In this document: piece after piece, positions 1-7,440 of the stretch
Position numbering within the stretch: the first letter of the stretch is position 1
Layout: each line of letters opens with the position of its first letter
Notes under the pieces: model-generated
What the model saw: only the letters and a program-made list of their open reading frames with translations
What the model was told of the DNA's origin: nothing
Database searches by the model: none
NCBI GenBank assembly: GCA_013001365.1
Contig: JABDMQ010000255.1
Coordinates: forward strand, 1 to 16,657
Direction: 5' to 3'
Source: Flavobacteriaceae bacterium
GTDB taxonomy: Bacteria; Bacteroidota; Bacteroidia; Flavobacteriales; Flavobacteriaceae
Length of the DNA: 16,657 nt
Program-made: the position numbers and the translations under genes

Positions 1-847
1 TAGCCGCAGCCATGGCATTCTTGATGTTGTGGTTTCCTTCTAGTCTTAAACTTGCTGTTGGCATAATTATTTGTTTTTTATTAAGCGTTATATAGATTTT
101 GTTGTTCTTGTAATAAGCTCCATTCTCAATTGTTGATTTCAATGAAAATGGCAATTTTGTTGATTGAACGGGATTCTCTTTTAACCATGTCGTAATAACC
201 TCATCATCAGCATCGTATATGAAGTAATCTTCCTTGGTTTGGTTAATTATGATCCTGAATTTTGAATTGATGTAATTCTTGAATTCATAATCATATCTAT
301 CCAAATGATCAGGAGTAATATTGGTTATAACCGCAATTTTTGGATTGAAATCAATTATTCCATCTAACTGGAAACTGCTGATCTCCAGTACATAGTTTTC
401 ATGATCTTTCTCCTTTACTTGCTTGGCAAAACTGACTCCTATGTTTCCGGCAAGACCGACATCCAATTCTTCTTTAAGAATATGATGTGTCAAGGTGGCT
501 GTTGTTGTTTTACCGTTACTACCTGTTATTCCAACAATAGTTGCATCAGTGTACTTTGCAGCAAACTCAATTTCAGATATAACTTGAATCCCTTGTGCCT
601 TTAGTTCCAATACCAAAGACACTTTGTCGGGAATGCCTGGGCTTTTCATAACCAAATCGGCATCATGGATTCTTTCTTCCGAGTGCCCTCCTTCTTCCCA
701 TTCAATCTCATTATGTAAAAGAACGTCCTTGTACTTTTCCTGTATTATTCCTTTATCAGAAACAAAAACTTCAAATCCTTTTTCCTTTCCTAGCAGTGCT
801 GTCCCTACGCCACTTTCTCCGCCTCCCAAAATCACCAGCCGTTTCAT
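1..847 (-). CDS. murD: MurD, UDP-MurNAc-L-alanine:D-glutamate ligase (partial, C-terminus beyond window)
   Basis: Cytoplasmic ATP-dependent ligase that adds D-glutamate to UDP-MurNAc-L-Ala, the second amino-acid step of peptidoglycan precursor synthesis. The reading frame stays open from the ATG at 845-847 to the left edge, giving 282 codons of an expected 440-450. An N-terminal glycine-rich GGGESG stretch (residues 8-13) begins the UDP-binding fold. The Mur ligase P-loop TGSNGKTT is at residues 108-115, followed by EISSFQLD, NITPDHLDRY and finally GNHN near the cut end, where the C-terminal domain would begin. The start codon directly follows the mraY stop with no spacer, so translational coupling is likely. 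It is the last gene of the dcw cluster visible here. Identification is secure from motifs and context; only the C-terminal third is missing. Confidence 0.96.
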   Translation of the reverse strand, partial: MKRLVILGGGESGVGTALLGKEKGFEVFVSDKGIIQEKYKDVLLHNEIEWEEGGHSEERIHDADLVMKSPGIPDKVSLVLELKAQGIQVISEIEFAAKYTDATIVGITGSNGKTTTATLTHHILKEELDVGLAGNIGVSFAKQVKEKDHENYVLEISSFQLDGIIDFNPKIAVITNITPDHLDRYDYEFKNYINSKFRIIINQTKEDYFIYDADDEVITTWLKENPVQSTKLPFSLKSTIENGAYYKNNKIYITLNKKQIIMPTASLRLEGNHNIKNAMAAA

Positions 848-2080
848 TTATCTCAACTTTAATGTCACTATCGTCAAGAGAGCTAACAAAATGCCAACAA
901 TCCAAAATCGCGTTACTATCTTGCTTTCATGATATCCTCCCTTTTGATAATGATGATGTAGGGGAGACATCTTGAAAATGCGTCTTCCTTCTCCGAATTT
1001 CTTCCTTGTATACTTGAACCAGCTAACCTGCAACATAACCGACAGGGTTTCAGCAAAGAAAATTCCGCATAGCAATGGAATGAGTAATTCCTTTCGTATA
1101 GCAATGGCAATCACTGCAATCACTCCTCCAATGGTCAAACTTCCGGTATCTCCCATGAATACTTGGGCCGGATAGGTATTGTACCACAAAAATCCAATCA
1201 AGGCACCGACAAATGCAGCAATGAAGACCACCATTTCCCCTAACCTTGGTATGAACATGATATTGAGATACTCCGAAAAGACAATGTTACCCGAAACCCA
1301 GGCAAAAATTGCCAAAGTGAATACTATTATTGCAGAAGTTCCTGCAGCTAAGCCATCAATACCATCAGTAAGATTTGCGCCATTTGATACTGCTGTGACG
1401 ATGAATATCACAATAGGAATGAAGACCAACCATGCGTATTTGGATGCTTCAGGGCTAATCCATGAAACCAGGTCTGTATAGTCAAACTCATTGTTCTTTA
1501 CAAATGGAATCGTTGTTTTAGTTGACTTTTCTTCAGGCTTGAAATCGGCTTTGGAGCTTTCCGTAATACTAACTGTTATCTGTTGGTCCTGAGGGATTTC
1601 TTCTTTAATTGTTATTCCTGGATGGAAATACATTATGGCACCTACAAAAACTCCCAGTCCAACTTGGCCCATTACCTTGAACTTCCCGCTTAAACCACCT
1701 TTATCGTTCTTGAATACTTTGATATAATCATCTGTAAAGCCCACTAGGCCCATCCAGAGCGTAGTTACAATTAGCATAATCACATATATATTATCCAGCT
1801 TCGCAAGTAAAATAACGGGAATCAATGTCGCTAGTATAATGATGATGCCACCCATGGTCGGTGTTCCCGCTTTCTCTACCTGACCTTCTAGCCCAAGGTC
1901 CCTTACAGACTCCCCGACCTGCTGCCTCTGTAAATAATTGATGATCTTCTTACCAAAGATTGTTGAAAAAAGTAGGGAAAGTATAATGGCCAAGGCAGCA
2001 CGGAACGTAATGAATTGAAATACACTAGCCCCAGGGAACTGGTATTGCTTTTCAAGATATTCAAACAAATAGTATAACAT
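848..2080 (-). CDS. mraY: MraY, phospho-N-acetylmuramoyl-pentapeptide transferase
   Basis: Integral inner-membrane enzyme that transfers phospho-MurNAc-pentapeptide from UDP to undecaprenyl phosphate, forming lipid I. The 410-residue protein has about ten hydrophobic segments. Family motifs seen: GTPTMGG (72-78), the catalytic DDY (117-119), NLTDGIDG (236-243), MGDTGS (309-314) and the HHH cluster (375-377) in the last cytoplasmic loop. It is about 50 residues longer than the E. coli enzyme. The extra length is a hydrophilic, charged stretch at about residues 153-215 between two membrane helices, probably periplasmic, which I associate with Bacteroidota MraY. The ATG start lies 3 nt after the murE stop, and the TAA stop is immediately followed by the murD ATG. 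A purine run AAGGA lies upstream of the start, inside the murE end, though Shine-Dalgarno use is weak in this phylum. Confidence 0.97.
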   Translation of the reverse strand: MLYYLFEYLEKQYQFPGASVFQFITFRAALAIILSLLFSTIFGKKIINYLQRQQVGESVRDLGLEGQVEKAGTPTMGGIIIILATLIPVILLAKLDNIYVIMLIVTTLWMGLVGFTDDYIKVFKNDKGGLSGKFKVMGQVGLGVFVGAIMYFHPGITIKEEIPQDQQITVSITESSKADFKPEEKSTKTTIPFVKNNEFDYTDLVSWISPEASKYAWLVFIPIVIFIVTAVSNGANLTDGIDGLAAGTSAIIVFTLAIFAWVSGNIVFSEYLNIMFIPRLGEMVVFIAAFVGALIGFLWYNTYPAQVFMGDTGSLTIGGVIAVIAIAIRKELLIPLLCGIFFAETLSVMLQVSWFKYTRKKFGEGRRIFKMSPLHHHYQKGGYHESKIVTRFWIVGILLALLTIVTLKLR

Positions 2081-2083
2081 AAA

Positions 2084-3547
2084 TTATCCTTGTAACTGTT
2101 TTAAATATTCCTCTACGATCCTGAAATCATCAAAATCCAATCGTTTTCCATTCACCTCTTGATAAGTTTCATGACCTTTCCCTGCTATTAATATTATATC
2201 TCCAGGCTGAGCCAATTGACAGGCAGTTTTTATTGCTTGCCTCCGATCAACAATGGATAGGGTCTTCTTGTAATTAATAGGCTCCACTCCTTTTTCCATG
2301 TCAGATATGATAGCTTCAGGAATCTCAGACCTGGGATTATCACTCGTGAATATTGCTTTGGTACTTAAGGCAGAAGCAATGTGAGCCATTTTTGGTCGTT
2401 TGGTCTTATCCCTATCACCACCGCAACCGACAACAGTAAGAAGTTGTTCGTTTTTTGTACGAATGTTATTAATGGTCTCCAAGACACTTTTTAAGGCATC
2501 AGGGGTATGGGCATAGTCTACAATTGCCGTAACATTATCGTCTGAAACCATGTATTGAAAACGACCACTAACACTGTCCAACTCACTTATAAGCCTTAGT
2601 ATTTCAACCTTTTCAAGACCTAATAGGTCTGCAGTTGCATAAATGGCCAAGACATTATAGGCATTGAAATTGCCTATTAACTTGGTCCATACTTCGTTAT
2701 CATCGATTTTAAGCAATAATCCGCTGAACTGGTTCTCAAGAATTTGGGCCTTATAATCTGCATAGGTCTTTAATGCATAAGTGAATTTCTTGGCTTTTGT
2801 GTTTTGAAGCATTATCGAGCCATTTTTATCATCGATGTTGGTAAGGGCAAATGCTTTAGCCGGCAATTGATCGAAGAATTGCTTCTTAACATCTCGATAC
2901 TCCGCGAATGTTTTATGGTAATCCAAGTGATCATGTGTGAGATTAGTAAAGATTCCACCTTCAAAATCAAGACCTTCGGTACGTTTTTGATGAATACCGT
3001 GCGAACTGACTTCCATAAAACAATACTCCACACCTTCATCATTCATTTCACTTAAATATTTGTTGATTGTCAATGAGTCTGGAGTAGTGTGTGTTGCCTT
3101 ATATTCAATATCATTAACCATGATCTTTACCGTGGAAAGCAATCCAACTTTATACCCTGCTTTCTTGAATAGCGAATAAAGAAGTGTTGCAACAGTTGTC
3201 TTTCCATTTGTTCCTGTTACACCAATTAACTTCAAGTTTTGAGAAGGGACTCCATAATAATTCGAAGCCATGATCGAAAGGGCCTTGGTGGTATCGTCTG
3301 TAAGGATATAAGTCACCCTGTCTTTTCTTTTTTCAGGCATGCGCTCACAAACAACTGCCAATGCACCCTGTTTAACGGCCATTTCGATGAAGTCATGCCC
3401 ATCGACATTGGTGCCTTTTATAGCAACAAAGACATCATTCATGGCTGTTTTCTTTGAATTGAATTCAATATTCCTAACATAGATGCCTGTACTGCCAATC
3501 ACTTGATTGATGGTAACTTTGTACAATATGTCTTTTAATGCGATCAA
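2084..3547 (-). CDS. murE: MurE, UDP-MurNAc-tripeptide ligase (meso-diaminopimelate type)
   Basis: Cytoplasmic ATP-dependent ligase adding the third residue of the stem peptide. The 487-residue protein shows the P-loop TGTNGKTT (111-118), HTTPDSL (153-159) that contacts the UDP-sugar, a THDHLDYH segment (204-211), DYAHTPD (344-350), GCGGDRD (374-380) and GKGHE (456-460). The selectivity motif DNPR at 403-406 is the form found in meso-diaminopimelate-adding enzymes, as expected for a Gram-negative wall. The start is a TTG at 3545-3547 overlapping the TGA stop of ftsI in the sequence TTGA. The next in-frame ATG is residue 36 and would remove part of the N-terminal domain, and no in-frame ATG is visible close upstream. 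The stop is 3 nt before mraY. Function is certain; the TTG start is inferred. Confidence 0.97.
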   Translation of the reverse strand: MIALKDILYKVTINQVIGSTGIYVRNIEFNSKKTAMNDVFVAIKGTNVDGHDFIEMAVKQGALAVVCERMPEKRKDRVTYILTDDTTKALSIMASNYYGVPSQNLKLIGVTGTNGKTTVATLLYSLFKKAGYKVGLLSTVKIMVNDIEYKATHTTPDSLTINKYLSEMNDEGVEYCFMEVSSHGIHQKRTEGLDFEGGIFTNLTHDHLDYHKTFAEYRDVKKQFFDQLPAKAFALTNIDDKNGSIMLQNTKAKKFTYALKTYADYKAQILENQFSGLLLKIDDNEVWTKLIGNFNAYNVLAIYATADLLGLEKVEILRLISELDSVSGRFQYMVSDDNVTAIVDYAHTPDALKSVLETINNIRTKNEQLLTVVGCGGDRDKTKRPKMAHIASALSTKAIFTSDNPRSEIPEAIISDMEKGVEPINYKKTLSIVDRRQAIKTACQLAQPGDIILIAGKGHETYQEVNGKRLDFDDFRIVEEYLKQLQG

Positions 3548-5556
3548 GAGGCTTCGATAATTATTGTTTGTCCTTTTTTGAGTTTGATTCCATTTTTAAT
3601 GGATTGTTTTTTAACAGTTCCTGAACCTACTAATCTCACTTTAACATCAACCTGCATGTTTTCCAACAATGCCAAGGCATCCATTGCTGGCATTCCTTCT
3701 ACCTTCGGCATAATGGTCTTATAGGTTTGAGCCGTTTTATAGAATTTTTCAAAATCGTTTTCAGCAACAACGTTTTTCACTTCTAATGAATTGATTTCTT
3801 CCACGATAGGTGTATCTGTATAGATTTTTTGAGCTATGGTCTTAAAAACCGGACCAGAGACATCTGCCCCATAATACCCTTTTTCTGTGCTGGGTTTATG
3901 TATGACCACGATGCAAGAATATTTGGGATTGTCTGCTGGAAAATAGCCCGCAAAAGAGGAGATATATCGTTTGTTTTCTTCCCAATCCTTCATCCAATAT
4001 TCGGTCTGTGCAGTACCTGTTTTTCCAGACATGGAGAAGTTCTTGGAATATAGCCTTTCACCGGTTCCACGAATAACCGTGTTCTTTAAGATTGCTCTTA
4101 TTTCGTTCAAGGTTTTGCTTGAACAGATTTTTTTATTGAGGACCTCTTTTTCGAAAGACTCTATTTCTTGGTCAAATTCCTTTATTTCACGTAAAAAGCG
4201 AGGTTTAACCATTTCGCCATTATTTGCAATAGCATTGTAAAATGCCAACGTCTGTAAAGGTGTTTGACTTAAATTATATCCATATGCCATTGAAGGCAGT
4301 GCATTCCTGCTCCATTTTTTGTCACCTGGCTCTGGAATCTCCGGTTTTCCTTCACCGATGATCGAAACACCTAAGGGTTTATGCAGACCCCAACCTTTCA
4401 ATCGATCTAAGAATTTCTCAGGTTTGCCGGAATAATGCTCATCAATAATTGTTGCCATGCCAATATTTGATGACACTTCAAGGATTCGTGCTGCTGAGAT
4501 CCTGCCATAGCCTCCTTTATGAGAATCAAAGATGTTTCTTCCATAAAACCTCTTCACACCTTTTTTTGTATCGATTACTGATGAGGTATCAATAACTTTG
4601 TCCTCTAAAGCCGCCATTAATGCCATGACCTTAAAAGTGGAACCTGGTTCATGAGATTCCCCAACAGCATAGTTCAGTCTTTCATAGTATTTGCCCTCAC
4701 TATTTCTTCCTAGGTTAGAAATGGCCTTGACTTCGCCAGTCTTAACATCCATAACAACAGCGCAGCCATGTTCAGCCTTATAATGTTCAAGTTGCTCAAG
4801 TAACGAATGATGGGCAATGTCTTGAATGTTCACATCGATGGTAGTTACCACATCATATCCATCCTTAGGTTCAACTTGATTGAAATCTGCAACAGGTTTC
4901 CATTGTCCCTTGCCAATTTTCTGTTTCAATCTGTGCCCATCTTCCCCTCTAAGATATTTTATACCAAAAGCGCCATCTATTCCCGGTCTAGTTACATTTC
5001 CATCTTCATCAAATCTCTCATAGCCTATGGTCCGTTGGGCAATTCCGCCCATTGGATGTTCTCTTTTCGTAGTTTGCTCAACGATCAATCCTCCTTTAAA
5101 TGCCCCTAAATTCAACAAAGGGAAAGAGCGGAAACGTATATAATCTGAATAACTTAGGTTTCTAGCTAAAAGGAAATAACGATTTTTGTTCGCCCTTGCT
5201 TTACCTAAAAGATTTTGATAATGATTTGAAGGTTTTCCAAAATAGGTCGAGAGCGAATCACTTAGACTCGCAATATGGGCCTTGAAATTCTTATTTGATG
5301 GTGTTACCGCATCAAATCTAATATCGTACTTAGGAACAGAGGTTGCCAATAAACTACCATCAGCGGCATAAACATTGCCTCTATTTGCTGGTATCACGAC
5401 ATTCTTCACTGTTCGCTTTTCGGCAAGGTCGCGATACTTATCTCCATGAATGAATTGAATACTGAAAAGCTTGAACACTACTGCAATAGCGAAGACGAAC
5501 ATACATCCTGCTACAAAATACAATCGGTTCAATATGTTGTTCTCTTTGGTTTCCAA
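3544..5556 (-). CDS. ftsI: FtsI / PBP3-type division transpeptidase with C-terminal PASTA domain
   Basis: Class B penicillin-binding protein that cross-links septal peptidoglycan with FtsW and the FtsQLB group; a bitopic inner-membrane protein with a periplasmic catalytic domain. Of 670 residues, about 12-33 form one transmembrane segment, about 55-220 the PBP dimerisation region (IPANRGNVYAADG at 55-67), and about 260-580 the transpeptidase. Active-site motifs are STFK (306-309, nucleophile S306), SSN (362-364) and KTGT (512-515). Residues about 611-670 look like one PASTA domain ending in KGQTIIIEAS. It is longer than the roughly 590-residue E. coli FtsI mainly because of this domain. The start appears to be TTG (5554-5556), 7 nt after the ftsL stop. 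In-frame codons back to the upstream TAG include no ATG, and relatives begin in the same place (ExxILNRLYF). Its stop overlaps the murE start by 4 nt. Confidence 0.95.
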   Translation of the reverse strand: METKENNILNRLYFVAGCMFVFAIAVVFKLFSIQFIHGDKYRDLAEKRTVKNVVIPANRGNVYAADGSLLATSVPKYDIRFDAVTPSNKNFKAHIASLSDSLSTYFGKPSNHYQNLLGKARANKNRYFLLARNLSYSDYIRFRSFPLLNLGAFKGGLIVEQTTKREHPMGGIAQRTIGYERFDEDGNVTRPGIDGAFGIKYLRGEDGHRLKQKIGKGQWKPVADFNQVEPKDGYDVVTTIDVNIQDIAHHSLLEQLEHYKAEHGCAVVMDVKTGEVKAISNLGRNSEGKYYERLNYAVGESHEPGSTFKVMALMAALEDKVIDTSSVIDTKKGVKRFYGRNIFDSHKGGYGRISAARILEVSSNIGMATIIDEHYSGKPEKFLDRLKGWGLHKPLGVSIIGEGKPEIPEPGDKKWSRNALPSMAYGYNLSQTPLQTLAFYNAIANNGEMVKPRFLREIKEFDQEIESFEKEVLNKKICSSKTLNEIRAILKNTVIRGTGERLYSKNFSMSGKTGTAQTEYWMKDWEENKRYISSFAGYFPADNPKYSCIVVIHKPSTEKGYYGADVSGPVFKTIAQKIYTDTPIVEEINSLEVKNVVAENDFEKFYKTAQTYKTIMPKVEGMPAMDALALLENMQVDVKVRLVGSGTVKKQSIKNGIKLKKGQTIIIEAS

Positions 5557-5563
5557 TTGGGTT

Positions 5564-5884
5564 TCAATCTTGTTGTGATCTAACTATTATCTTTTTCGGC
5601 GGAATATCTGAAGGTTTCAATCCCTTGACCGCCATTTTCTTTTGTATTGAAGACTCCATTTTCAATCGCATTAACTTGGAGCGTCCCTCAACGAACTTGG
5701 ACCTCAATTCTTTTACTTCATTATTGAGTTGCGCGATCTCATGAACTTTTCTATCTGCACTATGTGAACTTGCAATCATTATAATGGCTAAAACCGAAAA
5801 GAAGATGATAACCCTCCAATTCTTGAATGAATCATCACTAATGAGGAACTTCCCTTTTAAAATGCTATATATTCCTTTTTTCAT
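5564..5884 (-). CDS. ftsL: FtsL-like cell division protein
   Basis: Small bitopic membrane protein of 106 residues at the ftsL position between rsmH and ftsI. A short basic cytoplasmic tail (1-22) is followed by one hydrophobic helix at about 24-40, then a predicted coiled coil at about 44-82 rich in E, K, R and L. In known systems FtsL forms a coiled-coil complex with the FtsB/DivIC and FtsQ proteins in the periplasm and helps activate FtsWI. FtsL sequences diverge so much that the call rests on size, topology and gene order rather than on motifs. The ATG at 5882-5884 follows the rsmH TAG stop with no gap, and 7 nt separate the stop from the ftsI TTG. It could be assigned to a lineage-specific FtsL-like family, which would not alter the inferred role. 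Confidence 0.85.
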   Translation of the reverse strand: MKKGIYSILKGKFLISDDSFKNWRVIIFFSVLAIIMIASSHSADRKVHEIAQLNNEVKELRSKFVEGRSKLMRLKMESSIQKKMAVKGLKPSDIPPKKIIVRSQQD

Positions 5885-6781
5885 CTATAGTTTTTCGGCT
5901 ATTCTTAATTTTGCACTTCGCGCCCTACTGTTTTGTTGTATTTCTTGTACTGATGGTATTATTAACCCTCCAACCTTTTTTAATGGAACCTCATAATTCC
6001 CGAAAATATCCCGTTCTGGTTCACCCTCGAACATGCCATTCTTTATGAATCTCTTGACCAGCCTGTCTTCTAAGGAATGATAGGATATAACACTTAAACG
6101 ACCTCCTTGGACCAATAATTCTGGGATCTGTGTTAAAAATTCCATTAACGCATCCATTTCTTGGTTCACTTCTATACGAATGGCCTGAAAGACCTGTGCT
6201 AATATTTTATTCTCCTTTCGAGTTGGTAAATATCTTCTTATCGCATTTTTTAGCTCTTCGCTGGTTTGAATGGGTTGCTCAAGTCGATTCTCTATAATGC
6301 TTCTTGCCAATGCTGGAGCAGATCTCAATTCACCATATTCATAGAATACTCTTCTGAGGTCTTCTTCCTTATAATCATTAACAACATTAAATGCTGATAA
6401 CTCATCATCCTGATTCATTCGCATATCCAGATCAGCTTCGAACCGTGTTGAAAATCCTCTTTCTGCCACATCAAATTGATGAGATGACACTCCGAAATCT
6501 GCCAATATTCCATTAACCTCTTTAACACCGTGAAATCTCAGGAATCTTTTGAGGTACCTGAAATTCTCGTGAATCAGTGTGAAGCGTTCATCATCTATAG
6601 TATTTAGAAGAGCGTCCTTATCCTGATCAAAGGCATATAACCTTCCTTTTGGGCCAAGTCTTTTTAATATTTCCTTACTATGGCCACCACCACCAAACGT
6701 AGCATCAACATAAATCCCATCTTTTTTAATGTTGAGACCATCGGCCGACTCATTTAATAATACCGGATTATGATACGCCAT
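5885..6781 (-). CDS. rsmH: RsmH (MraW), 16S rRNA m4C1402 N4-methyltransferase
   Basis: SAM-dependent methyltransferase that modifies N4 of C1402 in 16S rRNA at the ribosomal P site. With the start chosen here the protein is 298 residues. The N-terminal YHNPVLL block (3-9) is typical of the family. The SAM-binding motif VDATFGGGGHS is at 25-35, an acidic FDQD at 51-54, DFGVSSHQFD at 95-104, IRIEVNQEMD at 201-210, YHSLEDRLVK at 234-243, and the terminal NSRARSAKLR block at 284-293. The start is ambiguous: ATGs occur at 6790, 6787 and 6781. I chose 6781 because relatives begin two residues before YHNPV. The coding region overlaps the end of mraZ by 14 nt (23 nt if 6790 is used). The TAG stop directly abuts the ftsL ATG. 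Confidence 0.95.
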   Translation of the reverse strand: MAYHNPVLLNESADGLNIKKDGIYVDATFGGGGHSKEILKRLGPKGRLYAFDQDKDALLNTIDDERFTLIHENFRYLKRFLRFHGVKEVNGILADFGVSSHQFDVAERGFSTRFEADLDMRMNQDDELSAFNVVNDYKEEDLRRVFYEYGELRSAPALARSIIENRLEQPIQTSEELKNAIRRYLPTRKENKILAQVFQAIRIEVNQEMDALMEFLTQIPELLVQGGRLSVISYHSLEDRLVKRFIKNGMFEGEPERDIFGNYEVPLKKVGGLIIPSVQEIQQNSRARSAKLRIAEKL

Positions 6782-7235
6782 TATCATCATCTTGTCCCAT
6801 GACCTCTTCTACCAGATCAGCAAAATCAACTGTTGCATCATCAATAGCTTGTTCGTACTTGTCTTTGTCCCAAATCTCAACAATATTTACCGCTGCAGAG
6901 ACAACAATGTCTTTAGATATACCGGCAAAGGCAATCAGGTCCTTGGGTACAAGTAATCTTCCTGAACCATCAAGTTCAACCAGTTTAACTCCTGCTGTAA
7001 ATCGTCTAATGAAATCATTGTTCTTCTTCTTGAAACGATTTAGCTTATTTACCTTCTGCATGAGAGTTTCCCACTCTGGCATAGGGTAAAGTTCAAGGCA
7101 TTGCTGAAAAACGGCTCGTTTGATTACAAATCCATTTTGCAGAACTGGTGAAAGCTGTTTTTTCAAGACTACAGGCAGCATCAAACGTCCTTTCGTATCC
7201 GCTTTACATTCGTATGTTCCTATCAATGAATTCAA
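6768..7235 (-). CDS. mraZ: MraZ, transcriptional regulator of the dcw cluster
   Basis: DNA-binding protein of 155 residues with two AbrB/SpoVT-like half-domains: KADTKGRLMLPVVLKKQL (11-28) and LDGSGRLLVPKDLIAFAGI (88-106). Each carries the DxxGRxxxP signature. MraZ proteins form ring oligomers that bind short direct repeats at their own promoter; in E. coli MraZ represses the cluster. A triple repeat fitting this lies upstream at 7281-7310. The acidic C-terminal tail (from about 134) is longer than usual and ends DDDNGVS. The start is a TTG at 7233-7235 giving MNSLIGTYECK, matching the usual family N-terminus. An ATG a few bases upstream (7238-7240) is in another frame and meets a stop at its third codon. 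It is the first gene of the cluster. Confidence 0.95.
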   Translation of the reverse strand: MNSLIGTYECKADTKGRLMLPVVLKKQLSPVLQNGFVIKRAVFQQCLELYPMPEWETLMQKVNKLNRFKKKNNDFIRRFTAGVKLVELDGSGRLLVPKDLIAFAGISKDIVVSAAVNIVEIWDKDKYEQAIDDATVDFADLVEEVMGQDDDNGVS

Positions 7236-7266
7236 AACATCTGGCCACTTTTGGGTGTGTAAGTTT

Positions 7267-7274
7267 CAAATATA
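7267..7274 (-). promoter_or_regulatory. -7 promoter element of the mraZ/dcw operon
   Basis: The minus strand reads TATATTTG, an exact match to the Bacteroidota -7 consensus TAnnTTTG, ending 31 nt before the mraZ TTG. Transcription would start near 7260 with a leader of about 25 nt. No TTG-type -33 element is seen at the expected spacing, because the direct repeats at 7281-7310 occupy that place. No experimental start site is available, so this is a sequence-based assignment. Confidence 0.7.
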
Positions 7275-7280
7275 TCGAAA

Positions 7281-7310
7281 TTTTTACCACTTTTTACCAC
7301 TTTTTACCAC
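7281..7310 (-). promoter_or_regulatory. Putative MraZ-binding boxes (three direct 10-bp repeats)
   Basis: Three perfect tandem copies of TTTTTACCAC on the plus strand read GTGGTAAAAA on the minus strand, with an exact 10-bp period (one helical turn). The array begins 6 bp upstream of the mraZ -7 element and covers the -33 region. MraZ operators known elsewhere are direct repeats with a 10-bp period: TGGGN with 5-nt spacers in E. coli and AAAGTG(T/G) with 3-nt spacers in mollicutes. These copies fit the second form closely, since AAAGTGG recurs every 10 bp. One further lone AAAGTGG lies at 7245-7251 in the leader. Binding here would block RNA polymerase, giving autorepression of the cluster. 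Binding by this MraZ is inferred. Confidence 0.8.
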
Positions 7311-7337
7311 TTTGTTGATAAATTTTTGTGCATGGAC

Positions 7338-7354
7338 AAAATGCATAGCATTTT
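7338..7354. repeat. 17-bp inverted repeat in the mraZ/hydrolase divergent region
   Basis: AAAATGC and GCATTTT form perfect 7-bp arms around the trinucleotide ATA. It sits between the MraZ boxes (28 bp away) and the hydrolase -7 element (about 52 bp away), so it could be an operator for either divergent unit. It is not followed by a T tract and lies outside any 3' end, so a terminator is unlikely. AT-rich palindromes of this size arise by chance fairly often. Confidence 0.35.
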
Positions 7355-7405
7355 CTCTAAGTTCCACTCTAGTTTTTTAGCTAAGATTTATCGTTTTGAA
7401 TTGAT

Positions 7406-7413
7406 TATATTTG
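7406..7413 (+). promoter_or_regulatory. -7 promoter element of the hydrolase-engB unit
   Basis: TATATTTG matches TAnnTTTG exactly and is the same octamer as the mraZ -7 element on the other strand. It predicts a transcript start near 7420, about 20 nt before the ATG at 7441. This argues against the in-frame TTG at 7411, which lies inside the element. No clear TTG -33 box is visible 17-23 bp upstream. Confidence 0.65.
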
Positions 7414-7440
7414 CCACTGATAAAATTCACTAACGAATTC

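Noticed and set aside
401..1481. Plus-strand open frames of 67-102 codons over murD and mraY
   Set aside because: They lie antisense to strongly conserved Mur enzymes, lack protein-like features and have no promoter.
7281..7310. Tandem repeat considered as a CRISPR array or slippage microsatellite
   Set aside because: Only three contiguous 10-bp units without spacers; the position at the mraZ promoter gives a better explanation.
7411..7440. In-frame TTG start that would lengthen the alpha/beta hydrolase by ten residues
   Set aside because: The TTG forms part of an exact TAnnTTTG promoter element (7406-7413), so it would lie upstream of the predicted transcript start; ATG at 7441 also fits the fold better.
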